NCBI RefSeq assembly: GCF_000156355.1
Contig: NZ_GG657884.1
Coordinates: 1-43,921 of the forward strand
Source of the DNA: Methylophaga thiooxydans DMS010
GTDB taxonomy: Bacteria > Pseudomonadota > Gammaproteobacteria > Nitrosococcales > Methylophagaceae
Direction: 5' to 3'
DNA length: 43,921 nucleotides
The notes under the pieces are model-generated. The model worked only from the letters and a program-made list of their open reading frames with translations, did no database searches and was not told where the DNA came from. Positions 1 through 7,124 of the stretch are shown piece by piece. Each line of letters opens with the position of its first letter. Within the stretch, counting starts at the first letter, position 1. A program made the position numbers and the translations under genes.

Positions 1-763
1 AAATCACGATAAGCATGCCAACTAGCATGGCCAAGCAGCGGGTATATCACGATCATTCCGATCAGGAAGGTGGCAAGACTAATACCCATCAGTAATACAA
101 TTAAACTCGCCCAAACCAGCATGGTTAGGCTGTTAGAGACAACCACTTGAATGCTGATAATCATGGCGTCCATTGCAGTGATTTGACTATCGATGATAGC
201 GGGTACCGACACTACCGACATGACATAAACCAGGCAGGCCAAAAGACCTCCCACAATCAGATATAAGGCCAATTGCATCGGTGCCACAACTGCAAAGAAA
301 TCACCCCACAGGGTTTCATTCAAGGCTGGTGCAACATTGCCGACTGTTGCCAGTAACACCAATGCGGATAAAAAGAACCAAAGTACGCTGAAGCCAAGCA
401 ACATGCTGGCAAAGCGGACTAAAGCCGTTTGGTTACGACTCAGGCCATTCAATGAGCTGTCAAAACTGACGGGGCTCTCTTTTTGTCGTTGGCGTGAAAT
501 TTCACACAGGCCAGCGGCCATGATCGGCCCAATAAGCATAAAGCCCGAGATGACGGCGGCAAGCACATAGACATGGCGGCTGGTTATCAACAAGGCTATC
601 AAGAAAATGGCGGTGACAATCAGCCCATGAGCAAGACTGGCAGCAGGGTTATGAATAAGATCCCGCCAGCCTTTTGATAACCAATGGAAGGGACGCAATA
701 AACTGACATCCTGTATCGAGAATTGTGATGGGATTTTATAATTAAGGTGACTTTGTACACTCA
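1..763 (-). CDS. DUF2189 family multi-pass membrane protein (3' end cut by window edge)
   Basis: The 254 visible codons encode a polytopic inner-membrane protein; the C-terminus lies beyond base 1. The N-terminus carries a soluble segment ending in RPFHWLSKGWRDL, followed by about six hydrophobic stretches, among them GLIVTAIFLIALLI, FASMLLGFSVLWFFL, LALYLIVGGLLACLVYVM and a final long one ending in IGMIVIYPLLGHASWHAYRD. The amphipathic 'W-L-x-x-G-W-x-D' entry, the 'FMLIGP' loop and the C-terminal 'P-L-x-G-H-A-[ST]-W-H-[AL]-Y' are typical of the DUF2189 family, whose biochemical role is unknown. GGAG lies six bases before the ATG. It follows the fap operon in the same direction but behind a strong terminator, so it is probably a separate transcription unit and its link to amyloid export is only positional. 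Confidence 0.8.
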
Positions 764-933
764 TGATTTTCTCCTTCCCATGTCGAACGATGGGCAGTAA
801 TCCATTGTGAATGGAGGCATGAGATGAAACAGTAAGCGTTGAAGATAAGGTGAGTACCCATACCTCTTAATTATGAGACAGGCTTTGAGCTGAAAAAGCT
901 CCGCGAAAATATTCGTATCCTTGATGTTCATAA

Positions 934-966
934 AACAACGCCGTTACGATTGCTAACGGCGTTGTT
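934..966 (-). terminator. Rho-independent terminator closing the fap operon
   Basis: A perfect 13-bp inverted repeat (AACAACGCCGTTA, 7-nt loop, TAACGGCGTTGTT) begins 17 bases past the fapF stop. On the minus strand it is followed by a TTTTAT stretch that continues the terminal TTGTT. It should separate the amyloid operon from the DUF2189 gene. The rest of 764-982 holds only the DUF2189 leader and no promoter I would call with confidence. Confidence 0.8.
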
Positions 967-982
967 AATGAGAAAAGCGACT

Positions 983-2263
983 TTAGAAGTTGTATGGGAA
1001 GCGGAAGCCAACGGAGACATCTGGCGCATCGGGGGTAATGCCAATACCGACATTACCGGTCATGGTCAGGTTGTCACCGAGACTATAACTCACGCCAAAG
1101 TTAAGCAGCCCGGCACTGGCATCACTGCCGTTGACGTCTATCTCAGATTGGCCTCGTTGTTTGATGCTGGTTTCTTTTGTAATACGGTGTGAGTAAGACA
1201 TGCTGGCACTCAGCTTTTCATTAAGCGCAAAAGCAAAACCGGCACCGAACGCGTAACTATCTCCTAAATCGACATCAGCGCCGGTTTGAATGTCGGGACT
1301 GGTACTGATATCGCTAAACGAGCGTTCAAAGTTATAAGTGTAGGAAAAATTGGCAAACAGAATCGCTGGATCAGTTGTCTTGATAATACTAATCCCGGGG
1401 GTTAATGACCACACGCCATTACCTGTAGGTAGCTCGGTCGGCACGGTCAGATTCTGACCACTATCTGAGACTTCAACAAATTTAATACCGTAGGGGTCTT
1501 TCCCTGTAGGTGCTTTAACCCGAAGACTTAGGACCGTGTCAGGACGTGAGCCTCGTTCCTGAAAAAGTCGATAAAATGCACCAAAGCTGACATCACCAAA
1601 GTCACCATTAGAGACATCATCCTCAGCGACTGAATTCGTAGCGAAACCCGCACCAACCGTGGAGAATGATGAGTCACGATAAAGGTAAGGCACATTGACA
1701 TCGAATTGCAGACGGTCGCTGTAGCTATAACGTCCGGTTAGATCAAATGTCCACGTATCCGCTTTAATTCGGTCAAGACTGATGTCGCCTAAGAAAATTG
1801 CATCCAAAGCCAGAAAGCCATTTAAGAATAGGTCTCGGCGATCAGAGTGAGAATAAGTAATACCGGGTTCAATAGTGAATTTTCGGTCAAACAGCGTATG
1901 TTGCTCACGGTACACGGCTTCAGTGCTTCGTGCAGCCGGCGCTTCTTTGACGACACCTTGCTGGTTTTGGGCTTGCTGTGTGCCTGACTGCCCTTGAGGT
2001 TCTCCCTGCTCTGCAGAGGTATTCGGCTGGGGTTGTGCGCCACCAACTTTGACATTTCGTGGCTGCGACTCTTGTTCAAGTCGCTGTATCTTGACCGCCA
2101 TGGCTTTGAGCACATCATTTTGTTGCTCGTAGCGCTTCTGCATTTGCTCGACTTGCTGCTGCAGCTGTTCGACTTCTTTGTCTGTCGCCGCCTGTATCGG
2201 TGTGGCGAGTGCCATACCGATACAGAGGCTCAGGGTGGTGTAACGATTTTTGAGTGCAGGCAT
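983..2263 (-). CDS. fapF: FapF-like outer-membrane amyloid secretion channel
   Basis: This 426-aa protein has a signal peptide (cleavage near residue 25, PIQA-ATD). A coiled-coil periplasmic segment follows (about 27-68, heptads around EVEQLQQQVEQMQKR), then a Gln/Gly/Pro-rich linker (about 70-110), and a long run of alternating amphipathic beta strands ending in an aromatic residue (FRFPYNF), the usual barrel insertion signal. In Pseudomonas, FapF is a trimeric barrel with exactly this coiled-coil plus barrel layout and exports FapB, FapC and FapE. The position as last gene of the operon matches fapABCDEF. AAGGAG is six bases from the ATG. Database hits of this family are sometimes mislabelled acetate kinase or generic transporter. 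The identification rests on architecture and gene order. Confidence 0.85.
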   Translation of the reverse strand: MPALKNRYTTLSLCIGMALATPIQAATDKEVEQLQQQVEQMQKRYEQQNDVLKAMAVKIQRLEQESQPRNVKVGGAQPQPNTSAEQGEPQGQSGTQQAQNQQGVVKEAPAARSTEAVYREQHTLFDRKFTIEPGITYSHSDRRDLFLNGFLALDAIFLGDISLDRIKADTWTFDLTGRYSYSDRLQFDVNVPYLYRDSSFSTVGAGFATNSVAEDDVSNGDFGDVSFGAFYRLFQERGSRPDTVLSLRVKAPTGKDPYGIKFVEVSDSGQNLTVPTELPTGNGVWSLTPGISIIKTTDPAILFANFSYTYNFERSFSDISTSPDIQTGADVDLGDSYAFGAGFAFALNEKLSASMSYSHRITKETSIKQRGQSEIDVNGSDASAGLLNFGVSYSLGDNLTMTGNVGIGITPDAPDVSVGFRFPYNF

Positions 2264-2383
2264 TTTAACTCCTTGGCTGATTACTCGACCCCATTTAAAA
2301 TGAAGTATTGAACGCGGTTTTAAAATTTGTCAAATTTATTGTGTGCATTCATCAGGATATTAATGCCTCATATCGACGTTTTC

Positions 2384-3253
2384 CTAAAAAGGTGTGGTCT
2401 GTGACAGTTGTCGCAGTGATGACAAAATTTGCTGTGTATTTGCAGAAGAAGACACAGCATTATTTCTGGTTTGTATATCCAAGTTGATAAGGTTACGAAT
2501 CTGATTGAGATCGCCACCCAGTCTTACTGACTGTAAGACCTGACCATTCCCTTGTGAAATACTACGTATGGCTTGTTGTGCCTGCCCTTGTTCGAGGACA
2601 TTTACATTCACTGACAAGCCATTATTGACCAGAGAAACCGCAGCGGTATTGCCGGAAGGGGTTGTCACATTTAGATTCGCCCCTGTGTTTCCAACGGGTG
2701 GGTTATTGCCTGATTCGTTGTATTTTTTGACCGATATACCGATGGAGTTACCGATACCATTGGTATTACCTGCAACTTGAATACTCTGTACTACCCCAGT
2801 CACATTTTCTAACCCTTGACCACCGGTGACGAAATTATTGCCTTGTGAGGATGGCTGGCCGACGGGCTGTGTCTGATGGATGCTGATCACCGGTTCAAAA
2901 CTAATCGACGGTTGACCATTAGCCATATTCACCGCCAAGGTGCCGCTGGCATTGATGACCTCGCCAGTTGAGGTGATCCACTCGGTTACCATTCTGATAC
3001 CAAAGGTCATAATTTGCCCGGCGGAAACAAATTTACCGCGTGTTTCTCCCAGTACGTCATCCGAAAGTTCTTGAGCGTTAGCAAAAACTCCCATTTCAGG
3101 GAGCTCAGCATGGGCTTGATGTAGAGGCGCAATACACAAGAGCAGCACTGAAAGTGCAACGGCACGAGGTTTAAACCGTCTGGGTAGCGACGTCCCTGTT
3201 TTGTCTTTTGGCGTAACACTGTCCCTGCTGTACGCACTAATGATAGTTTTCAT
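2384..3253 (-). CDS. fapE: FapE-like secreted component of the Fap amyloid system
   Basis: I chose the 289-aa form starting MKTIISAYS because GGAGAAGG lies just upstream of that ATG; an in-frame ATG-like start at 3310 has no such site. The N-terminus has an unusually long basic n-region, a hydrophobic core (AVALSVLLLCIAPL) and a probable cleavage after HQAHA (residue 49). Mature residues 63-73 read LSDDVLGETRG, a motif that recurs in the other secreted proteins of this operon. The rest is Asn/Gln/Ser/Gly-rich (for example GNTNGIGNSIGI and ANLNVTTPSGN) and almost free of Cys and Trp, as expected for an amyloid-associated exported protein. In Pseudomonas, FapE is a minor fibre component and export partner. 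The assignment relies mainly on position between the C39 protease and FapF. Confidence 0.7.
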   Translation of the reverse strand: MKTIISAYSRDSVTPKDKTGTSLPRRFKPRAVALSVLLLCIAPLHQAHAELPEMGVFANAQELSDDVLGETRGKFVSAGQIMTFGIRMVTEWITSTGEVINASGTLAVNMANGQPSISFEPVISIHQTQPVGQPSSQGNNFVTGGQGLENVTGVVQSIQVAGNTNGIGNSIGISVKKYNESGNNPPVGNTGANLNVTTPSGNTAAVSLVNNGLSVNVNVLEQGQAQQAIRSISQGNGQVLQSVRLGGDLNQIRNLINLDIQTRNNAVSSSANTQQILSSLRQLSQTTPF

Positions 3254-3316
3254 CTTGTCCTTCTCCATTTTGACTGCCGAACCTTTCATTGGTCGACAAC
3301 GCATGGGCAAGCAGAC

Positions 3317-4018
3317 TTAGAACAGCTCGGAGCGATAAAAGCCAAACTCAACCAGCTCAGCATCTGTTAATGGTCGCCAGGTATCGACCGTGTTTCGCGC
3401 GGTCAGAGGTTCCTTGGGACGTAACAGAATGGAGTCACGGTCAAAGCCTTCACCGATAATGGCAAAGGTGACTTTATTCCAACCATCCACGAAGTCTTGC
3501 CTGTCCATGACCCTGTTACCTAGGGCCGGATCGGCGATGTATACTTTGTCTTGTGTCGTTTTTTTGAGAACGACAAAGTGTTTGTAACCACGTATATCCA
3601 GCAAAGCGATAGTGGGGATTTTGATGCGATCAAGGATCTCCGGATTGACGGAGTAGCCGCGTCCACGTAACCCCAGTGTTTCCACATAATGTTTAATATC
3701 TAATAGTGAAAAACCTTGGCTTTGCACCAGTTGTAAGTCGCTGACCTTGAGCATGCCTTCAATCACATCGGCTTCAGTGAAGTCGTAGTTGTAGGCATAA
3801 TTGAGAATGGTGGCCAAGGCAGCCGCACCACAACTGAAGTCAGTTTGCTGTGGCACCATTTCAACGAAATGTTGCTCGCGCATACTGATAATGTTCTTAT
3901 TAATGATGGTGCCGGGAATGACACCACTAAATTGAATATTGGCCGCATTGCTTAACGACATTGACAGCCAGAGACTGAACAAGCTCGTGAGTAGCAGTGC
4001 GCTTTTTTTGTATTTCAT
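3317..4018 (-). CDS. fapD: FapD-like C39-family cysteine protease
   Basis: The 233-aa protein has a signal peptide (hydrophobic core about 7-24, SLSNAA) and a complete papain-like C39 peptidase domain. The oxyanion Gln and catalytic Cys lie in PQQTDFSCGAAAL (Cys63), the His in YKHFVVL (His147) and the Asp in YIADPALG (Asp163). C39 domains usually cut after a double-glycine-type leader in ABC bacteriocin exporters; here the domain stands alone and is exported, as in FapD of pseudomonads, where it is needed for fibre formation. The likely substrates are the secreted proteins of the same operon. All catalytic residues are present, so the enzyme should be active. It follows fapC after a conspicuous stem-loop. 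Confidence 0.88.
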   Translation of the reverse strand: MKYKKSALLLTSLFSLWLSMSLSNAANIQFSGVIPGTIINKNIISMREQHFVEMVPQQTDFSCGAAALATILNYAYNYDFTEADVIEGMLKVSDLQLVQSQGFSLLDIKHYVETLGLRGRGYSVNPEILDRIKIPTIALLDIRGYKHFVVLKKTTQDKVYIADPALGNRVMDRQDFVDGWNKVTFAIIGEGFDRDSILLRPKEPLTARNTVDTWRPLTDAELVEFGFYRSELF

Positions 4019-4040
4019 TGTCTGGTGGCCTTTAGGAAAA

Positions 4041-4064
4041 CTCCGGCTCCCGGAGGAGCCGGAG
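4041..4064 (-). promoter_or_regulatory. Intercistronic stem-loop between fapC and fapD
   Basis: A perfect 10-bp G+C-rich stem (CTCCGGCTCC / GGAGCCGGAG) with a 4-nt loop sits between the fapC stop and the fapD start. On the minus strand it is followed by TTTTCC, a short and weak U tract. This fits a partial terminator or an mRNA-protecting structure that leaves much more fapC message than downstream fapDEF message, which suits a major fibre subunit placed upstream of catalytic export components. It is too weak in U residues to be a full terminator, and fapD has no obvious promoter of its own. Confidence 0.65.
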
Positions 4065-4103
4065 AGTTCAGTTGATCGTACTCAACTCATTGTATCCCTA
4101 CTT

Positions 4104-5342
4104 TTACGGCTCACCACCGCCACCACCATTACCAGGCGCACCTGGACCAGTCGCGGCTGCGATGGATAGGTGATTGCCTTGCAGGTTGTTAGTACCCGCA
4201 GCAATGTTGACACCGATGTTACCACTGGCACCGCGAAGTGCGTCTCCACCGAAGTTGGCATTATTGTGGTGAGGACGAACAATCCAGCGGGTAGTGACAA
4301 CTTCACCGGTGAAGGTGCCGCCTAAGGTTACTGCGCCTTGCTCCTGAAAGATAATACGACCACTTTCATTAAAGGCTAAAGCACCACCGTCACCATTCAG
4401 ATCCGAACCACCTTGAGTGTCTGTATCCAAATCAAAGTGACCGGTTTGGTTACCAGCGGGGTGAGAGTCACCAGACCAGATATCAGGATAAACATCGCCA
4501 ATCTGATCTGATGTACCTACATAACGTGCATTTGGCAGGTTGCCTGATACTGAACCTTCCAAGGTGACCTGAACGGTATCGCTAACTTGTTTCAGCATCC
4601 CTTTGTTCATAGTGAAGTTATGATCTTGGGTTTGAATGCTAGATACAGTCGCTTCTGCCATTGTGCCAGAAGTGTTGACAGATGCAGCCAGTGAGTTGGC
4701 TTGCAGATTGCTGTTACCAGCAGAGATGTTAACGGCAATATTACCGCTGGCATCACGCAGTGTGTTGCCGCCCATAACCGCATCGTTACGAACACCATGG
4801 TTGAAGTAAGTGTTACGTTCTGCATTTTGATTCGAAATAGAATCGGCTGCTGCAAACACAAACGCGGCATCAACTTTTGACAATGAAGCACTGTTATCTT
4901 GTGCATTGTTGTCACCTGCTGTGATATTGAGGCCAATATTACCGCTTGCTCCCTGCAGGCCGTTTTCTTCAGCTTTGGCATCATTATCAGTCAAGTAGTT
5001 GATGGATTTATTACGGTAGTTATTCTGATTCTGACTAGTCAGAGATGCAGAGCTACTGTTGACTGGGATTTCCCCAACCACATCAATATCACCTTTAACA
5101 TCAATATAACGGTCAGTGTCATAGACCCTTTCTAACTCGACATCTGTGTCATTTTCATACTTAGACACGCTCAAACCTAAGTCAGCACGGGCATTGAGTT
5201 TAAGGTCGACCAGTAAAGTAGGACCGCCGGGGCCGTTACCTGGACCACCGGGGCCACCTGGACCACCAGCTGTAGCAACACTACTTGCCACCAGCATGGT
5301 CATCGCGACAGCGATAGGGGTGTACTTGGTTGTAAGTTTCAT
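4104..5342 (-). CDS. fapC: FapC-like major functional-amyloid subunit
   Basis: The 412-aa protein has a signal peptide ending ASSVATA (residue 25). A Gly/Pro-rich mature N-terminus (about 26-41) follows, then three copies of the amyloid repeat: GASGNIGLNITAGDNNAQDN (131-150), DASGNIAVNISAGNSNLQAN (198-216) and GASGNIGVNIAAGTNNLQGN (371-390). The linker between repeats 2 and 3 holds a conserved-looking segment around GTSDQIGDVYPDIW and DLNGDGG (about 277-320), which resembles the corresponding Pseudomonas FapC linker as I remember it. Three imperfect repeats with variable linkers is the defining FapC architecture. The tail is Gly-rich (GNGGGGGEP) and there is no cysteine, so the C-terminal CxxC of Pseudomonas FapC is missing. 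A strong AAGGAG lies upstream of the ATG. Confidence 0.88.
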   Translation of the reverse strand: MKLTTKYTPIAVAMTMLVASSVATAGGPGGPGGPGNGPGGPTLLVDLKLNARADLGLSVSKYENDTDVELERVYDTDRYIDVKGDIDVVGEIPVNSSSASLTSQNQNNYRNKSINYLTDNDAKAEENGLQGASGNIGLNITAGDNNAQDNSASLSKVDAAFVFAAADSISNQNAERNTYFNHGVRNDAVMGGNTLRDASGNIAVNISAGNSNLQANSLAASVNTSGTMAEATVSSIQTQDHNFTMNKGMLKQVSDTVQVTLEGSVSGNLPNARYVGTSDQIGDVYPDIWSGDSHPAGNQTGHFDLDTDTQGGSDLNGDGGALAFNESGRIIFQEQGAVTLGGTFTGEVVTTRWIVRPHHNNANFGGDALRGASGNIGVNIAAGTNNLQGNHLSIAAATGPGAPGNGGGGGEP

Positions 5343-5368
5343 GACTTTCTCCTTGATGAATCACAAAG

Positions 5369-5986
5369 TTATTTCGCACCCAGATCAAGCTGGAGTACGA
5401 AGTTGTTGGCCGTGCTATTGCCCGACCCGGCTGACTGGTTAACTTGCACCAGCCCGCGTGAACCGTTGAAGGCACTATCAGCGATAGTGGCACTTCGGAT
5501 TCCCTCGTCTGGTTCGCGGGCTGCCAGTCCAGCCCCGGTCGACATGTTGGAAAGCATGCTTTCCGACATGACGTTGACATCCAGCCCAATACCGATTGCC
5601 ATCCCATTGACTTGGGCGTTGCCCGTGCCACTGGTCTGATTAATCGAGAGAGCGCCGATACTGTTAGTAAAGGCATGACCGCCAATACCCGATATCGACA
5701 ATCCTGACGGTGTGCTGGAATTCTGATGTAGGTTTTGCTGTGTAAACAGACCAATGCTTGCTACCCCGTTAGGGTTGAGAGCTATGGCTGCTGCATTCTG
5801 TTGTGCGTTAGCATCACCCGCAGCCATATTGACCACGTTACGACCTCTTGTGCCGCTGAGTGCATGACCATCGATCATGCTGTTGTTAATGGCATAAGGC
5901 AGCCCGGTCAATGCATCGTCAGCAATGGCTGCCGGCAATGTGGGCAACAATGAAGCAAACAGCAAACTGATAGGTAAAAGCTTCAT
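5369..5986 (-). CDS. fapB: FapB-like minor amyloid (nucleator) subunit
   Basis: This 205-aa protein has a signal peptide (cleavage near AAIA-DDA, residue 22) and three diverged copies of the FapC-type repeat. The first is GTRGRNVVNMAAGDANAQQN (45-64), a middle one contains SINQTSGTGNAQVN, and the last is GSRGLVQVNQSAGSGNSTAN. Pseudomonas FapB has the same size range and three repeats, and is thought to seed FapC fibres and appear as a minor component. Position directly before fapC agrees. The stretch MIDGHALSGTRG at the start of repeat 1 resembles the LSDxxLxxxRG element of FapE and of the 99-aa protein. An AGGT lies eight bases before the ATG, which sits three bases after the previous stop. 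Confidence 0.82.
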   Translation of the reverse strand: MKLLPISLLFASLLPTLPAAIADDALTGLPYAINNSMIDGHALSGTRGRNVVNMAAGDANAQQNAAAIALNPNGVASIGLFTQQNLHQNSSTPSGLSISGIGGHAFTNSIGALSINQTSGTGNAQVNGMAIGIGLDVNVMSESMLSNMSTGAGLAAREPDEGIRSATIADSAFNGSRGLVQVNQSAGSGNSTANNFVLQLDLGAK

Positions 5987-5988
5987 AG

Positions 5989-6468
5989 TTATCTACCTGG
6001 TAAAGTGTCCGATAACGCACCACGAATATCGCTACCAAGACTTCGGGTAGCACCGCCGACACTGCCGGAAATGCTGCCACCGAGACCGGTGGTGATACTG
6101 TTTACCGTACTCATCTGGCTGGAGACACTGCTACCGCTTCCATGACCACCTAATTGATTGGTCAGAGTGCTAGCAAAGTGATTGTTGATAGCCGATGGGC
6201 CTGAGACGGCGTTGGATGTGATACCGGAAAATTGTTGATCGGTCAGTTCGCTCATCCCCATGTCCTGCATCGAATTATTGAGGGATTGGGTTTCTTTGAC
6301 CGGTGAAGGATTAATGACAGTGGGTAGGCCGGTATGACGATTTACATCCCAGCGCTGTGCTGGCACATCGCGGCTCATAACGATGCCTCCAGGCTCTGCA
6401 TTAATGGGTAATAACAAACTGACCAGCAGTAAGCCTGATACAGTTTGAATAAGGTGTTTAACATTCAT
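5989..6468 (-). CDS. FapA candidate, small exported protein
   Basis: The 159-aa protein has a signal peptide (hydrophobic core about 10-21, cleavage near INAEP), a polar middle with ELTDQQFSGITSNAVSG (74-90), and a Ser/Gly-rich C-terminal third (for example GLGGSISGSVGGATRSLG) ending GALSDTLPGR. Size, export signal and position just before fapB fit FapA, a periplasmic chaperone-like protein that limits premature polymerisation in Pseudomonas. I do not recognise a diagnostic sequence motif, so the name is positional. Its start overlaps the preceding stop (ATGA), which implies translational coupling to the 99-aa gene. No cysteine is present. Confidence 0.6.
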   Translation of the reverse strand: MNVKHLIQTVSGLLLVSLLLPINAEPGGIVMSRDVPAQRWDVNRHTGLPTVINPSPVKETQSLNNSMQDMGMSELTDQQFSGITSNAVSGPSAINNHFASTLTNQLGGHGSGSSVSSQMSTVNSITTGLGGSISGSVGGATRSLGSDIRGALSDTLPGR

Positions 6469-6764
6469 GGCGTATCAACCGTGATGGTAAATTGACTGCC
6501 TTGACCTGAATGGTTGTTGTGGGTGGGTTTCTGACCGTTATCAACTTCATCCCATAAGATGACGCCTGTTTGTATGTCTGGAAAACTGAAACCTTGGCCA
6601 CGATGACTAGACAGTTCTTGATCAGATAAATGGTGACTGACCGAAAGGGGAGCCAAATCGGAGTTACCTGTCATTAACAAAGCAATGTCTTGCGCCATGA
6701 CTTGATAACCAGGCAAAGCCAGCAAGATCGAAATAAGAAACAGTTTTATTTTTTGCTTTGTCAT
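6465..6764 (-). CDS. Small secreted protein, first gene of the fap operon
   Basis: A 99-aa protein with a clear signal peptide (MTKQKIKLFLISILLALPGY, cleavage near QVMA-QD). Its mature part contains LSDQELSSHRG at residues 46-56, the same type of element found in the FapE and FapB homologues. The remainder is His/Gln/Asn-rich. It has no counterpart that I know in the six-gene Pseudomonas fap operon, so it may be an additional fibre component, a chaperone or a substrate of the C39 protease. It is first in the operon, overlaps the next gene by four bases, and has only a poor Shine-Dalgarno sequence, so its expression may be kept low. Confidence 0.72.
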   Translation of the reverse strand: MTKQKIKLFLISILLALPGYQVMAQDIALLMTGNSDLAPLSVSHHLSDQELSSHRGQGFSFPDIQTGVILWDEVDNGQKPTHNNHSGQGSQFTITVDTP

Positions 6765-6801
6765 GACACGTTCTACATATTTGTCTATTTGAACATGTCG
6801 T

Positions 6802-6817
6802 TACAGTATTCATGCCA
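6802..6817 (-). promoter_or_regulatory. Candidate sigma-54 (-24/-12) promoter of the fap operon
   Basis: On the minus strand the sequence reads TGGCATGAATACTGTA. The -24 half (TGGCAT) is close to consensus, the spacing is right, but the -12 half is CTGTA instead of TTGCA. It is the only GG/GC-like pair with correct spacing in 6765-7124, and it would start the transcript about 25-30 bases before the first fap ATG. An enhancer-binding activator gene directly upstream supports the idea. The imperfect -12 keeps confidence low. Confidence 0.38.
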
Positions 6818-6876
6818 TGATTGTAACTTGTTGATATTTAATTATATTATTGGGTTTTGTGGCGAGTCGCTAACGC

Positions 6877-6981
6877 AGATCTGTAAACTTTTAGATACAC
6901 GATTTTGTGGGGGGTAATTTGTAATCCTATGTATTTTAAAAGAAAACTTATGAACTGAGATCTGTACCGTTTTCGTTACAG
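6877..6981. promoter_or_regulatory. Intergenic direct repeats upstream of fap
   Basis: The 360-base gap 6765-7124 has no gene. It contains AGATCTGTA twice (6877-6885 and 6958-6966, 81 bases apart), and CGTTACAG twice (6974-6981 and 6799-6806, the latter overlapping the candidate sigma-54 element). The DNA here is A+T-rich compared with the flanking genes. These may be binding sites for the fap activator or a second regulator; nothing proves it. Confidence 0.35.
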
Positions 6982-7029
6982 TCACAAAAATGTATTACAA
7001 AGAAGGAGGCTTATTTGCTGTGTGGCTAG

Positions 7030-7044
7030 CGACAACTATTGTCG
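7030..7044. promoter_or_regulatory. Palindromic operator/enhancer candidate
   Basis: CGACAACTATTGTCG has perfect 6-base arms about a 3-base centre. It lies about 215-240 bases upstream of the candidate fap promoter and just after the activator gene, a plausible position for an upstream activating sequence bound by a Fis-type helix-turn-helix dimer. Confidence 0.42.
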
Positions 7045-7124
7045 TTCGCTTAAGTTATGCAAGGCGAGGCATGCTATGTGGCACAAGAGGATGCGGTGTA
7101 TGTGATAAACACCGTTAAGGTTTT

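Noticed and set aside
337..570. Plus-strand open frame
   Set aside because: Lies entirely within the DUF2189 gene on the opposite strand; no Shine-Dalgarno or family resemblance.
1822..2118. Alternative-frame open frame inside fapF
   Set aside because: Shadow of the fapF coding sequence, with Ser/Lys/Arg-rich composition and no features.
7079..7094. TGGCAC...GATGC on the plus strand resembling a sigma-54 promoter
   Set aside because: GG to GC spacing is one base too long and it would read towards the 3' end of the activator gene, against all local transcription.
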